DNA of 64,000 nucleotides. Origin: Lineus longissimus. Lineage: Eukaryota; Nemertea; Pilidiophora; Heteronemertea; Lineidae. The stretch is taken from assembly GCF_910592395.1 (NCBI RefSeq), contig NC_088321.1:3970001-4034000 (forward strand), written 5' to 3'. Under the pieces are notes generated by a model that made no database searches, was not told where the DNA came from, and saw only the letters and a program-made list of their open reading frames with translations. Below are positions 11,412 to 23,900 of this stretch, piece by piece. Made by a program: the position numbers and the translations under genes. Each line of letters starts with the position of its first letter. Positions within the stretch are counted from its first letter, which is position 1.

Positions 11412-14400
11412 GATCAAGTTGCTAGCTGTTCTTTTCAAGGTGGCAGCCTTCTGGACAATGAAAGTACTCGGAAACCTACTGTGAGTATCTGTATTTTCAA
11501 AAGCTAGTAAAGGTTGTGGCCATACTCTGCTGCTAAGGGTTTTTTTAAATCAGGTTAGATTTATAAATTTTCAAATGAATGAAGGAACCACTAATGTAGA
11601 TCTTTATTGTAGTAAAAAAAACCCCTAAAAAGCAGAATTTTTTGTGCACATTGAAACATGGAAAACATGGATTGCAAAGATTTCCGAAAGGTGTGGATTT
11701 CCTTATGCTCTGTTGACCTACCAAACTCAATTAGTCAGTTCATCAAAAGTGTTGACATGATATATGAATTAATAAGAGCATGTTGATATATGCTTTTAGG
11801 CACCTGTTGCTGATTCTTCTCATCAGGATGACTGCAGACAAGATACTGAAACACAGGAACAGTTAAATGTAAGTGTAAATTTCTTAGAATGAAAGACTTG
11901 GTAATAATCAGGGGCCTGATTCACAAAGCACTCTTAGATTTCCGATCTTAGATCACTCTAAGAGCACTCATAGGGTGAACTTACGTGAAAGGTTAGGGAA
12001 CCCTAAGTGTTATTCATGAAGCTATCTAAGAATTATCTAAGCAATTGCTTACGCAAAGTGAATGAATAAGTCCTGAGTGAACACACGTAGCTTGCTATAG
12101 CAAACTTTAAAACGTCTCTCGTAATGAAAGGGTAAGGTATTTTAGCTCATTGCATTGCATGTTTATACACAATCGTGACAGATGGCCTAAGGGTTTGCAT
12201 GGCAGTACAGAAGACTTCTACGTGGCATTCCAACGGCGTTTCCCAATTACAATGGCCTAAAAACGACCTAGAAAAAACAATTTCTCTATGAAAGAAATAG
12301 ACAAACTCACTGACCTGATGCAACAGCATAACGAAGTGATTTCATGCAAATTCAGATTTGATTACTTTGTGTTACATGAACTTTGGTGTGTTATGAAACT
12401 TAAAATACCGTGCGCCCAGGTAGCACAGGGAGAGCAGACTTGAGAGTGACGCCGAGAAAGCAGAACGTGATTGAGAGCAAACGAAAAAGCTTGCAACGTT
12501 GAGACGGAGCCCCGGAGTTAGGCTGGGTACAAGGAAGCCAGCTCAGTGCTGAGGCCGAGTGCCGCCAACGGTTGAAACGAAATAGTATGCTGTACGAGAA
12601 AGAATGGTTCGGGAGTGTCACGAGACGTCCACGAGGGAACCGAATGTAGCTGCACGTGCACGAATGATTCTGGAATCTACGAGGCGTGTCTAGCCTGTAT
12701 ACTGATGTTACTCAATATTCTGAACTTAGCGCCGAAATCTAGCTAGTATCGAAGTCTGCTCCCTTTCGCGAAACGCAATAATGTCGACACGCGCTGAAAC
12801 TCATTCTGAAGTGACTCTTGAATAGAATTCCTGTACATATTTTGTATCAAACTTATATTTTTTTACATTTAAAACCAGTCTCGTTCAGTTTCTTCATTCA
12901 CAGAAGTGTCGCATCTTGCATAGAACCAACAACCCACTTGAACTCACAGGGGGAGTTCGTAACAATTACAAGAAGATATGTTCTATTGCACCATGCATCC
13001 GGATGAGAGAAGAAGTGGAAGGACTTGAAGCAAAAGGCAAAAAAAGGGGTATGACGAAATGAAAAAGAGGCAGGTGACAGGAAATGTTCCATTTTCTGAT
13101 GACGGCGAGAATGGTGGTGATGAGAATGCTAATGGTTTAAACGATACAGAAGAAAAAATCATTGGCTTGCTGAGTGTAGATCTTGTGTGTGGCCTTGAAG
13201 GTGGGGTAGATACTGCGGGTAAAAATGCTACTACCGAAAACACAGGGAAAATACGTAAAGTAAGTAAGCGTGTTCATACATACGTCAATAGGCCTATGAA
13301 AAGGCTTTAGCTATTCTCTATCATTACCAAGAGCAATAAATGGTCTGGCTCTGAAGGCTAGCTAAATATTTTTTTCCGAGAATATGAGGGCGGCGTGAAT
13401 TTGATATGTTGCTTGGTTCATCATGGGGGAGGGAGTTGGGTCCGCCCGATAAAAAATACTAACATTAAGTTTGACATGTGTTGATTATTCTGCGTCGCTC
13501 GCTGTAGAAACTCTCAATAATACGTTCCTGGGCATCCGGCTGAGGGAATGAAACGAATTGCTGTGCCTTTCTCACCAGTGCCGAAAACAACCCTTGAGAC
13601 ATTAGGTTGGCTGATGTGACTGGCATCACCGTTACATCACCGATACATCCTGTACCGTTTGAACAAATCGACATCGTCATATTCATCAAGAGGGTGCAAC
13701 CGATCCCGAAAACCCGTTCCCGACGGAGAGGTCGTCTGACGTCTTCTTCAGCAAATATTACAGCCGCCATTCTAGCGCGCGTTGCCTTACCAAATGCCCT
13801 AAGTGTACACTAAGATGGGTCCGGTACCTCACGTAGAGTTACGATTACACTATGTATTTGCGTAATTTTAAGGGTCTTTTGTGAATACCACTTAACTCCT
13901 TAAGTGTTATCTAAGGGTATGTTACGGGCCCGTAAGTCCTTAAGAGTGCTTTGTGAATCAGGCCCCAGGACAGAGATGTCCTTGACATTATTTCTAACGG
14001 TTTATGAACTGTATGAAAATCTGAACAATTGCCAAACATTATTACATCTACAAACTAATGACGATGATCGCATTTTCAGGGAGCTGTAGTGTCAACAAGT
14101 TCACCAAATAAGAGTCATTGTGCTGCTAGCGCATATACACAAGCATGGATATCAAAATTTGCCGTAAGTACATGTATTTTTATCAAGAAAGCATGTAACT
14201 AGATGAAATTCAATTTGAGGTCGTTAGAGTAAATAACAACTTAAAGTGGTGTATGTCTCCTTCAATAACTAAGATGATGGCATTGACGAGTTCGACGCCA
14301 ATAATAGATGCAATGATGATGAGGTTTTGCTGTTCAAACAAATTTGTTGTGGCATTTAGTACATGAAATATGGTATTTAAATCCCGAAAAACATAGAGGC

Positions 14401-15951
14401 CAAATGAAACATTTGGTGAAGACAACGATCAAAGTTCTGGCTAAGTTATGTATGACATGAACACAATTGTTCTCATGAGTATCTTCTTTTATTACAGTCA
14501 CACGGTGCGCCTACTGGTAGTTCAACTCTTACAAAAGAAGCCATAACTGTTCAAACAAGGAAGTTATGTCTGCAAAGTTCCACAGAGAGAAGGTCACCAG
14601 AAAAATGTCCGTCACAAGAAGTAAGTTCACAGAGTTGGCCTTGTTAAAAAACACTTGAGTTTAAACACAGCGTTATAACAACTTCCCACAAATCAGTATA
14701 GATTCAAATGCAAGATGCATTTATTTCTATTTGCACATCATCAGGCTGGACCAGTTACAGTGCTGTGGCCTAAGTGGGGATTAGCAGGTTGAAACCTCAT
14801 CATACAGGAGCACCCCTAATACTTTACATGTATGTCTGCTTTGGGCAATGCTAGAGAGATTTTGGACAATGGTTGAGCAGAGCCTGGGTGTTGTGGTTAC
14901 AGCTGCTCCTTTGCCTTTTCAGAGTTCCAAATTAAGACATCTGAGAAGTGACTACGAAAAGCTTGAAGACAAGTGTGAATGGCTAAAAGATGAACTTGTG
15001 AAGACAGACAGGCGCTATAAATACTGATATGAACAGTACAACAACGTGCAATTCATGGCCTCAGTGCGGAATGAACGACACAAAATTTGTACCCACTTTC
15101 GAATGGCGGAGCAAGTGTCGTCATATGCTGTCAAGCAGGTTGAAGAGAGTGTTTTTAGCAACGTATTTTTCAATCCAGACTGTGACATAGACAACGTCAT
15201 TGTTCCTATCATCAATGTAAAGCTGATGAAAGTATTAAAAGTTGGAGACACTTGCCAAATATACAAAGCCGCCTGCCACACTGTCAATAGGTTCGCTGCT
15301 AAGCAATACAGTGATGAGAACTATGCATCCGTTGTCAACCGAGAGTTTTGGGTGCTGTCCTGTATCAATGCCACATTTACCCCATTCCCAATTGGAGTAT
15401 ATTATAAGGATAACAAACCGGCATTGGTGACTTCATTCCACCACCCTACGGGGACTGTATATAGCTTAAAGGACTGTTTTTTGGATTTTCCTTCCCATTT
15501 AAGTGGGAGGGGATGGGTGAAAGCAACGGTCACATTTGGCTTTCACCTCAGTCACCTCTTCATAAGACGGTTTTTGCATAACAACTTGAAGGCTGATAAT
15601 GTTGTGCTGGATGCAAATGAGAAGGGCATAGATGTCATTCTGTGCAGTTGGAAAAATTCTTGTAGAATCGAATCTGCCCGAATTCTCACAGAGAAGCAAA
15701 CAAAAAAGCTTGCAGACAATATTGTTGTCCCAGAGGTTTTGCGCAGAGAGAAGCCATTTTCAATTGCAAGTAACATTTATGCATTCGGTTGTCTTGGAAT
15801 CTTGGTTGTGAAATATTGTAGGGCATATGAAATCACGGATTACAATTTACCAGCTCTGGAAAGATTCTGTCTGAAATGTGTGAGTCCAAGATCTGCAGCA
15901 AGGCCAGATGTTGAGCTGTTTGACGAAGACCTCGAATCATTTGACATATAA
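11412..15951 (+). CDS. Coiled-coil / protein-kinase-like gene, probable pseudokinase
   Basis: Exons at 11412-11480, 11800-11868, 14080-14163, 14498-14620 and 14923-15951 are all phase 0 with canonical GT/AG sites. The early exons encode Ser/Thr/Gln-rich linkers; the last holds a coiled coil and a kinase-fold domain. The 5' end of the gene is not identified; a first exon may lie before 11412 or upstream of the KDZ stop. A polyadenylation signal AATAAAA lies at 16737-16743. The third intron region is stretched by a 2.05 kb Harbinger insertion. The only break is an in-frame TGA at 15025-15027. Kinase-like genes of this type are multi-copy in several marine invertebrate genomes (from memory). That and the KDZ neighbour make a transposon passenger plausible, but this is inference. 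Confidence 0.7.
13009..13310 (+). pseudogene. Harbinger Myb/SANT-like accessory protein remnant
   Basis: WKDLKQKAKKG at about 13017 and, one frame over, YDEMKKRQVTGN are a typical end of the Myb/SANT-like domain of Harbinger second proteins. An acidic tail (DDGENGGDENANG) runs to a stop at 13308-13310. The domain start upstream is not readable in one frame. This protein normally helps carry the transposase to DNA; here it is broken by a shift near 13050. Confidence 0.6.
13465..13770 (-). pseudogene. Harbinger transposase N-terminal remnant
   Basis: The open frame begins MAAVIFAEEDVRRPLRRERV, the typical basic start of PIF/Harbinger transposases. One base over, the family-like continuation RDRLHPLDEYDDVDLFKRY appears and then stops. 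Further downstream the first frame again looks like the family (LFSALVRKAQQFVSFP, ERIIESFYS). At least two frame changes are therefore needed. The DDE catalytic half is absent from the element, so this is a dead fragment. Confidence 0.75.
14923..15951 (+). CDS. Terminal exon: coiled coil plus degenerate protein kinase domain
   Basis: The exon opens after ttttcag with a heptad-rich segment (LRSDYEKLEDKCEWLKDEL), meets TGA at 15025-15027, and continues in the same frame for 308 codons. Kinase landmarks in order: FAAKQY (the VAIK-type Lys), NREFWVL (αC Glu), LHNNLKADNVVLD in place of the HRDLKxxN loop, VVPEVL at the APE position, SNIYAFGCL at the αF region, and AARPD near the end. The loop Asp is Asn (HNN), and the DFG position reads LCSWKNS, so both metal-binding/catalytic acidic residues look lost while the scaffold is retained. 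Translation from the ATG at 15046 would give the kinase-like domain alone (301 residues). Confidence 0.8.
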
Positions 15952-17745
15952 TAATGTGTGACTCTAACTGAAAAGACAGTACATGTATCCCTCTGACATT
16001 GGCGGATGGTATTTTGGAGAACTTTGTTTTCCACCTGGAGGATCTTGACTGAGAATACTTGGCCTGTAAGGTCACATACAATTTACAAACTGTATGACGA
16101 GTTTGGGTCTTAACCCTTTAGCTCCTGCGAGTCTACAAATTTTTTTCCAGCATCTCCCTGTAGATTTCCAGGTATTCCTATAGTGTATAGACTTTTGGCA
16201 AAAGAGATACAAAAAGTTGAGAATGAAGTACTACAAGTTATTTTGAAGCTAACAATCATACCTACAATATGATATCATAAATTTTTCATTTTAACCCCCT
16301 GGTATCGACAGGATTAACCCTCTCAGCAATTTAGTGAAAATTCATAAAAAGGCCCTGTAGTAAACAACAGAATCATAAGAAGTTCCTACCTAATCAACAA
16401 AATCCATAAAGAAACCCAAATGTACGATAATCCAACCTAATATCGATCGAAAAACACAACCCGGCAGTCTCCTGTACATGAATACATGAATGGGTTGATA
16501 TGAAGTTATGGTTTGCACATGTCACATTTGTTGGTCAAGTTGGACCATGAGAATTGCGAAATTAAAACACCTACAAAAATTTCCAGGGTGTGGTTTTATT
16601 GCTGAATTGACATGTAGACGATGGATATTTTTTTACCGGTGAATACTAGTTGTATGTTGTTATTATCAATATGTCAGGCCTTCCTAGTTGGTCACAAGTT
16701 GTCATAGTGACTTGTCTAGTTCGAAGTGTTCTGTTCAATAAAAACACTTGAATTCACTTGAGTCATATGTTGTGTTTTCCTTTGAATTTTATTACACAGT
16801 GGCGAGTATTGATACTTTCAATTATAGCCTACAGTGGAAACCAACACAGACCAGAGCTACAAGGAGAATGGCATGCCAAATCAAAGAAGAGAATCTTGCT
16901 GTGTTCGCTTGCTACCACACTATGACCAAAAACCGGAAATTACAACAGCTTTTTAGGTGACAAGGTGCATTTTGGAGGACAATCGGGACAAGGTTGAGAC
17001 TAGTCCACAGTCTGTCTGGCTTTGGAAGAAGTCTTCTACTTCCGATACATTGTACCAATTATTTGGGAAATTACACTGTAAATTTTGTCTCCAGTCAGCT
17101 TGTGGAAAATTTTACAGAGGAGGGTGTGTCTGTAGGAGAAAAGCCTAGATGTGCACAAGTGATGCGTCTACACAAGTGGATTTTAGTGGAAACACCCTCA
17201 ACTGACACTTTTACATTGGCACCTGCTCATGTGAAATATTTTGACAGCAATGAGCAAAAAAGCTGTTAAAATGTAGTGAAGTCCGAGTTGCTTTGAATAT
17301 GGAGAGCCCTAGACCAATCACAAACATTGACTGTAGACAGTGGCAGACAGTATTCAGCACTGTTTGATTTTGGTTCTTACATTGCACCAGGAGTCTAAAC
17401 AGACCTTAAATGTACACACAGGTATCCTTTTCCTGACAAGGAAATTATTTCATGTTGTGACGCTCTCCCATGAACTGTTGAGCGAACTATTTCAAAGTTG
17501 TGCACTAAAAGCTCTTTTCTCCACTGACAGTTGCCTCAAGTACAGCAATGCATACATAAAATTGTAATCAATGTTGACAGAGACCATGACAAAAATATCA
17601 CGAAGAAATCATTGAAAAATAAATCTTGCTTTATTTACAGAAAACAATATTACATGTACATGTCACAAATGATTTTGAAATGCGATTTTGTGCAGTAACA
17701 TTGTCGCATAATTAAACAACTCGTCATGTCTGCATGTATACTGGC
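15952..17745. other. Convergent intergenic region with polyadenylation signals
   Basis: This holds the 3' ends of the kinase-like gene (+) and the chromodomain gene (-). AATAAAA at 16737-16743 suits the plus-strand gene. TTTATT at 17630-17635 (AATAAA on the minus strand) lies 110 bp past the chromodomain stop. Short open frames at 16748-17269 show no recognisable domain. Nothing else was seen. Confidence 0.5.
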
Positions 17746-17921
17746 TTATTTGGCACTTGAAGAAGTCCGATAATCTCTCAGCATGGCTTGTGAGTGTTCA
17801 CTCGTGATGTGGCGGAGTGGTTCCCATGCATCATCTTGTGGACCGTCATAGCCAACCCACTTCACTCGATATTCGAGAACACCCTTATTTTTTCGGTGCT
17901 TGTAGATCTTCTCGACTATAC
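17746..17921 (-). CDS. Chromodomain, last exon
   Basis: The exon follows a tttcag acceptor and joins through a split Gly codon. It encodes GIVEKIYKHRKNKG, then YRVKWVGYDGPQDDAWEP and a helix HSQAMLRDY before the stop at 17746-17748. This is a full chromodomain core with the aromatic-cage-like Y/W/W positions (YRVKW, DDAWEP). Such domains bind methyl-lysine histone tails, and also occur at the C-terminus of retrotransposon integrases. No integrase is present here, and the preceding exons are spliced in phase, so a retrotransposon origin is less likely. Confidence 0.9.
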
Positions 17922-20900
17922 CTGAAATATGTTTGGAAAAAGTTGTTAAAAGATACCAGAACAAAAATTGCATTCATTGACATTTAATGATGAGTTCTGC
18001 TGTATTTGCCAAATCCCCTAAGACCTTTCTTGTAGCAACCACAACAATACGTTTTTGCTACAATATTGAAGCTGCCTGTATATCACTATTTCATTGGAGG
18101 AATTCATAATTCTTCGACATACATCGAACCGGAAAAAATTACTTTTGATGCTTATTATTGCAAAAAAGGGATCATTTTTTAGGCCAAATAGGTGATTTTA
18201 ACCATTTCAAAAACACTTCGTGCATACTGGATTAAGATTGGATGCATGAAATAATCTACCATTGGTTGGACTCTAGGAATAAGAATCCTAAAATGTACCT
18301 TGGTTCGAAGCTGCAAGTTTGGCTACATCTTCGCTTAATTGCTCGTCTGCATCCTAGAAGAGTGAATGGAAATGGTTTGAATAAAATGTTTCAATGTTTG
18401 TAGTGAGGTTAGAAAGAATAGCAACAAATTGCGATCAATATAATGTAGCTATTTAACGTAGAGATTTAAAACAATGATCAAATCAATGTTTTAAACATGA
18501 ATAAGGATAATTTAGAAAACACTTCTGCTCCTACCAGTTTCGCTGACTTCTTCTTTCTCATGCCAACCCTGGATTTTGTGTTCTTCATCCGAACTCCCAA
18601 TTCCTCCTCCCTGCTGACTCCTAAAGATTAGAAAAATAATGATGAGCACAATAATGGTTACTTCACATGGTAAAAGTGCTATTCAAAAGTTGCCTTTATC
18701 ATGAAAATAACTGTTGGCCAGTGCCAATCATGTTACCACTGTACCTAAACTAATAGATGTCTCTCACCACTTAATATATATAATCATCTTTATTCATGTA
18801 AATTAAATTACATTACAAATGTGCAAAAGTGCAAGTGCAACAAAAGTACAAAAAGTGATGACAAAGAAATGAAAGACCCTCCCAATCCCTACATATAAGG
18901 CATAGACATTTACAGGGCTACCCAGTACAGAGTACCCCAAGAATTACATTCATATTATCGATATCTATCCTCGAAAGTGTGTCTCCATACATTAAAAAAT
19001 CTCTGATAACAGCAGCAGTTTGCTGCAGTCTATAAAACTCCGCCTTTAAAGGTACCTTGAAAGTTGGAGGAACGTGGTTCCTGGGTATATCTAACTCACT
19101 AGCCAAGTGTGAGGGTGTATTTGATACATTGGAGCCACTGCCATTCAAAGAAAGCGAACTCGCAAGATTAACATAGATATTGGAATTGTTTACAGCCTTA
19201 CGATAAAAGTTTAAAAATCTGTTTTGTAACAATGTTTTTATTGAACAGGTATCTCATATTAGTGGCAAAAGGGCACAATGAGTCCGAGGGTGAAGTCTGC
19301 ATAATTTCCGCACCGCTTTTCTCCATGCTGTATATAATACGCCTACTACTTTATTATTTAAATCCTTCAGGACTGTACCATAGAGTGACATGCAATATGA
19401 GTAAAAAAGTTTGATTTTTGTTTCAAAATTGCAAAAATAAATCTTTGATATGAGGACATTTACCCGCCTATTGAAATCTGATACTGTTTTATGTATGTCT
19501 TGATTATTTACCCTCAGTCCAATTAAGTTTCCTAAATGGAGAGCAGTAGCTTCAGCAGTTACAGGAATACCCTGAAAAGTGATAACTATTGGTATAAGAT
19601 TTCCACCACCTGGTTCCAGACAGAAATATAACAACTGACAAGTTTAGAAGGGGCAGTGTTGTAGTTTTCTGCGGCATCTCGCTTGATGAAAACAAATAAA
19701 GGAAACAATGTTAATATTTTCCCACACAGCACATTGTACTTACTTGGGTTCACCGACTTCTTGAACGCACTGCCCTTGTTATCCTGAAAGACATTGTAAA
19801 ATGATCGGTATATCAGTATGTAAACAAAAGTATCTTCGAAGTATGCTGCATTTTGTGAATTGCCCAAAGTACAATTTCAATGGTTCACCAAGACTCTGAT
19901 TGCATTGAACAGATTATGAAGATGAATTGTGTCTTTTTCTAGATGAAGGTTATTAAAAAACAGTGCAAGAAAAACAGAACAGGCCATAGTTAATTCTTCT
20001 ACTTCCAGATTATGCGAAAACACAAAAGTGCACATGTACATGTATGAATGAATGAGGAAATGACACACAGGGTAGGTCATATTGTCACAGGTAATCAGAC
20101 AAAAAATGAAAATATGTTACAGTATGAGACCAATGGATCTTTTTTCAAAATTGCTCTTGGTGATAATATGTTGTAAAGGTACAGATAATATACTTACTCG
20201 AATGGAAGATTTCTTTGAAAATACTGCTGGTCGTGGCATAGGCAAGGGTAAAACTGGAGCAACTCCAAGCCCACCTCCCGCAAGGTAATTGAGCATGGCT
20301 GGATAAAAACAAGTAAGAAAGAATTAATTGCACCGCAATGATTGAGGAATATCTCTAACAATAATCGTAAGCAATGCTCTGACGTAACTGGGACGGCGGA
20401 GTGGTGACCATTGCACTACAAAACCTAACGTTTTCAAATAACACCTCAATATAAATGCTTACCTGTAGCACTGCCACTGGGTTGAACTTCACTGGTGTTT
20501 GTCAATGGTAGAGATTCTTCTTCATCTATGCTGAGGGTGTCTTCATCATCCATCACCGGTACCTGTGGCATACTGCAAATGTAACACAGTGTCATTGTTT
20601 TACATAAATGCACGAACCAAGTACTTCAACCCTTAATGAACAAGAGGCTAATAAGCAAAGATGTCAAATGTCGCATGATACCAGCTTAAAATCATTTTTA
20701 GGCAAATATTTGTGTCCATTTTCTCAGTTTTTGTAGTAAATACATGTTTACTGGCCTCGAATTTAACAAAGGGCACCGCAATAAGGTGGACATTGCCCAT
20801 TTAATGACATTTGTGTTATGATATTTATCACATTGACCGAAGTATCTGTCACCATTGAAGATCAGGTCAGTGTGATAATGCTTCTACTACTAGCAAATGT

Positions 20901-23900
20901 AGTTAACAGGAACCCTCACCTAGAGGTCATAACGAAAGACCAACGACAACGACAGCTCATCAAGTTGATCTCAGCTCTTGTTTATTGTCTCTCTGTCTCT
21001 TTAGTCATGTAAACTGAAAATACAAACGTTACAACGTGTACTACTAGTACTAGTGCAATAGGGAAAGGTTATAAAATAAATTGTCACATTCAAGTCACAT
21101 CCACTGTCTTCAGACGTTTTCGTTTTGAACAGATGGTGCTGCCATCTACACTAAGCTGGCCCAGTTACAGTATGACAGGTATTTCTTCAAATTATAGGCC
21201 TCCAACACACTTACAAGTTAGCCAACACATTCAGTACTGAGAATATGGTATGATGATACAAAATAGGCCTGTCTTACAAGGTTTAGTTATAAACAGGATG
21301 AAAACGATCAAGACTTCAACCCTGTACATCACGTGACCATGCCAAACTGAGTCCTGGACCACACCTTACTTTCAAAGTAATTATTTATAATACTACATGA
21401 GTCAATAGGTTTTCTAAACCACACTTATAGAATGATTTAACTTAACTCTTACCTCCTATATATGGACTGTAAGTAGCAGTTAGCTGTCCAAAATTACAAG
21501 CTTTGTCCATACAAAAACTATTCTGTGTCAATTTCTCCAAGAAGCCAATGGTTGGTGACCACCAAAACCAGTGACGCCATAAACAACCCCTAAAACAAAA
21601 GAGCACTCAAGGTGCCAAATATAAAAATGACTGCTGGTCGTTACAGAGGTGTCGGATGACATTTCTTCAGCAGCATAATGTGGTTGTTCAGGTAAGGTAC
21701 TAGATATGAAGAGTGCATGTAAAAGCACAGAGGTACATCGGTTGCTTAGTTTTTTGGTAATTAAAGCCCAAGGATCCAGCAATGGTCTCGCACACAACCA
21801 CGCCTTGTGAAAGTTCCTCAAAACTGACATGACTTTGGAAAATTGAACTTACATGTTTAACACAAACTTTAAATACGTAATCACTGCCAGGAGTTCTGCC
21901 ATCTTTGCCTTCCCCGTGCTCCCCATAGAGCGTAGTATTTGCAGTCCATCGGGTAGGCCATGAACAGTGACCACCCCTTTGTGGTGATCGCTGTAAGGGA
22001 AACGAGCCCTACCAGTGGAAGCGCCTGTCCAGTTATACAAAACATATGAATTAAAATTGACAATGAATAGGATTCAACAAGTGATGCAAATCAATTCATC
22101 TTTGATTAAATTTGTCACTGATGACATCGTTACAACCAAAATATCAAAGGTAGTGACAAGCAATCTTTACCAATTTACCTACTTAGCTTTTTTATGAAAT
22201 AAATTACCGGAATTCACATAAAATTCACAATGGAAGATTTTTTTATAAAATAAATAGAAATGTGACATACTTTGGGAAAAATAGAAATACTGAAGTAGCA
22301 TGAACATGGTGCGTCAATATGCAATATAAGGGCCTCTCGAACCTTCTTTTCAAGGTCTTCAGTTTCACCCAAAGTGCTGGTTCCAACTGCAGCCTGGGTA
22401 TACAATACATCTGAAAGTTAAGGACGACAATAATTTGTAAGATTTTAGAATATGGCAGCAATAAAACTTAAAAAGACAAACCATAAGCTTTAAAAATAGG
22501 AATAAACTGATAGGTTCAAGACCTAGTTAGCATGTGTGCCTGAACACAATCATTGTGCAATAAGGTTAATAAGTACCATACGAGCTCCTCTACACAAAGC
22601 AAACCATTTCCTTTTCAATGACGCATAGGTGCAATTAGAAATCGACTAGCAATGATTAGTGAACAAACTTTAGACAGTGCTTACCAGATCTATAGTTGAG
22701 ACGGAAATTTGTCACATTACTGGGGCACTCTCCCAGGAAGACTTTTCCTTTCCCATTGCCCAGGGCCACATCTTTTCCCGACTTCACGTCTCAACTAAGG
22801 AGGAAGACATCCGTTCCGTAAGTCCCCAGTTCTTGACACTTCAAAATTGAAAACAGCCAGGATTGAGAAATAAAAGAAAAAGCTCTGAAAAGAAGCAGGG
22901 TAGAACTTAAACAGGTCATGTAAACTTTTCACAATATGCCTAATTGTTCATGCAACTGAGTATTTTAGACAATCTGAGAATATTTTTGGGTTTCAGAATT
23001 ATGCAATAATATTAATAAGTATTGTTCACTGACTGCAACAGAGAGATCAGGAGCAGAAATCTGATGGCACACAAAGGTTGTGGCACAAGGCTGCATTAAG
23101 TTGCATTGAGAGCACTGCCACCAATATCTTACTCACAATTTCAATGGTGAACACATCAACACATCTTAAAGTACTACACAATTGGGTGCCATACTGGGTA
23201 AGCAATTGGCTTAAAATGTATTTGAAGTAAAATAGCAGTACTTACAGCTTCATCCAATTTTCTCCAAAGAAATTCTACCCTGGCCATCCTCTCCCTTCCA
23301 TTCGTTGGTCGTACGTCCAATAGTTCCCTTTATCTTGGTAGCCTTTTTTGGCCGTGGCAGAAAGGGCATTCCACTCCTTGGCCCAAGCCCGAAATTGTTC
23401 ACCAGGAGGTTTACCAGATGGATAGAAGATTGACAGGTTCACAAGTTATCCTACGTCTTTTCCAGCACCAGACAACTGTTGCTGGTCATGGAATACTACT
23501 TTTAAACAATTGAACACTAATTTCCTGAAATGAGGAGAAATATTCACCTTTCATGGTTTCTATTTTATCTTCGATAAATATGTTGTATGCGCTTGGTTTT
23601 CTCTTCTTTATCGTGCCGAGGCAAACAGGTGTCTTTGAGGTGGAGGGCCTATCTTATTTTTAAATGAAGTACTGAAATTGATGAAATGAAACAAATCATT
23701 GCGCATGTTATTCTGCAGTCTTCAATTGTACCCCTGAAAAGTGTAGAATTGCAGATTTCTGGTACAAGAAATTGTTTTTGTAGTGAAAGCAATCATCAAC
23801 AATATATGGTTATCATATTTAAATAGTGCCAAGAGTATCATTGAGAGTGGAGATTAGATATCCAGATGAAAAAGAATGTCAAATATTTCTAGGACAAACA

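Larger units (their letters stand above)
11912..13965. mobile_element. PIF/Harbinger DNA transposon with perfect 25-bp inverted ends
   Basis: The termini start GGGCCTGATTCACAAAGC and match for 25 of 25 bases in inverted orientation. The trinucleotide CAG flanks both sides (11909-11911 and 13966-13968), as a 3-bp target duplication. Inside are decayed remains of the two Harbinger genes: a transposase on the minus strand and a Myb/SANT-like protein on the plus strand. The element lies in an intron of the kinase-like gene. The transposase core is missing, so it cannot move by itself. Confidence 0.85.

Noticed and set aside
15025-15027. Selenocysteine codon
   Set aside because: No SECIS-like element could be identified downstream and kinase-like proteins of this type have no known Sec; a nonsense mutation is simpler.
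17746-17921. Chromodomain as the tail of a Ty3/Gypsy integrase
   Set aside because: No integrase, RNase H or reverse transcriptase is present upstream on that strand, and the preceding small exons splice in phase.
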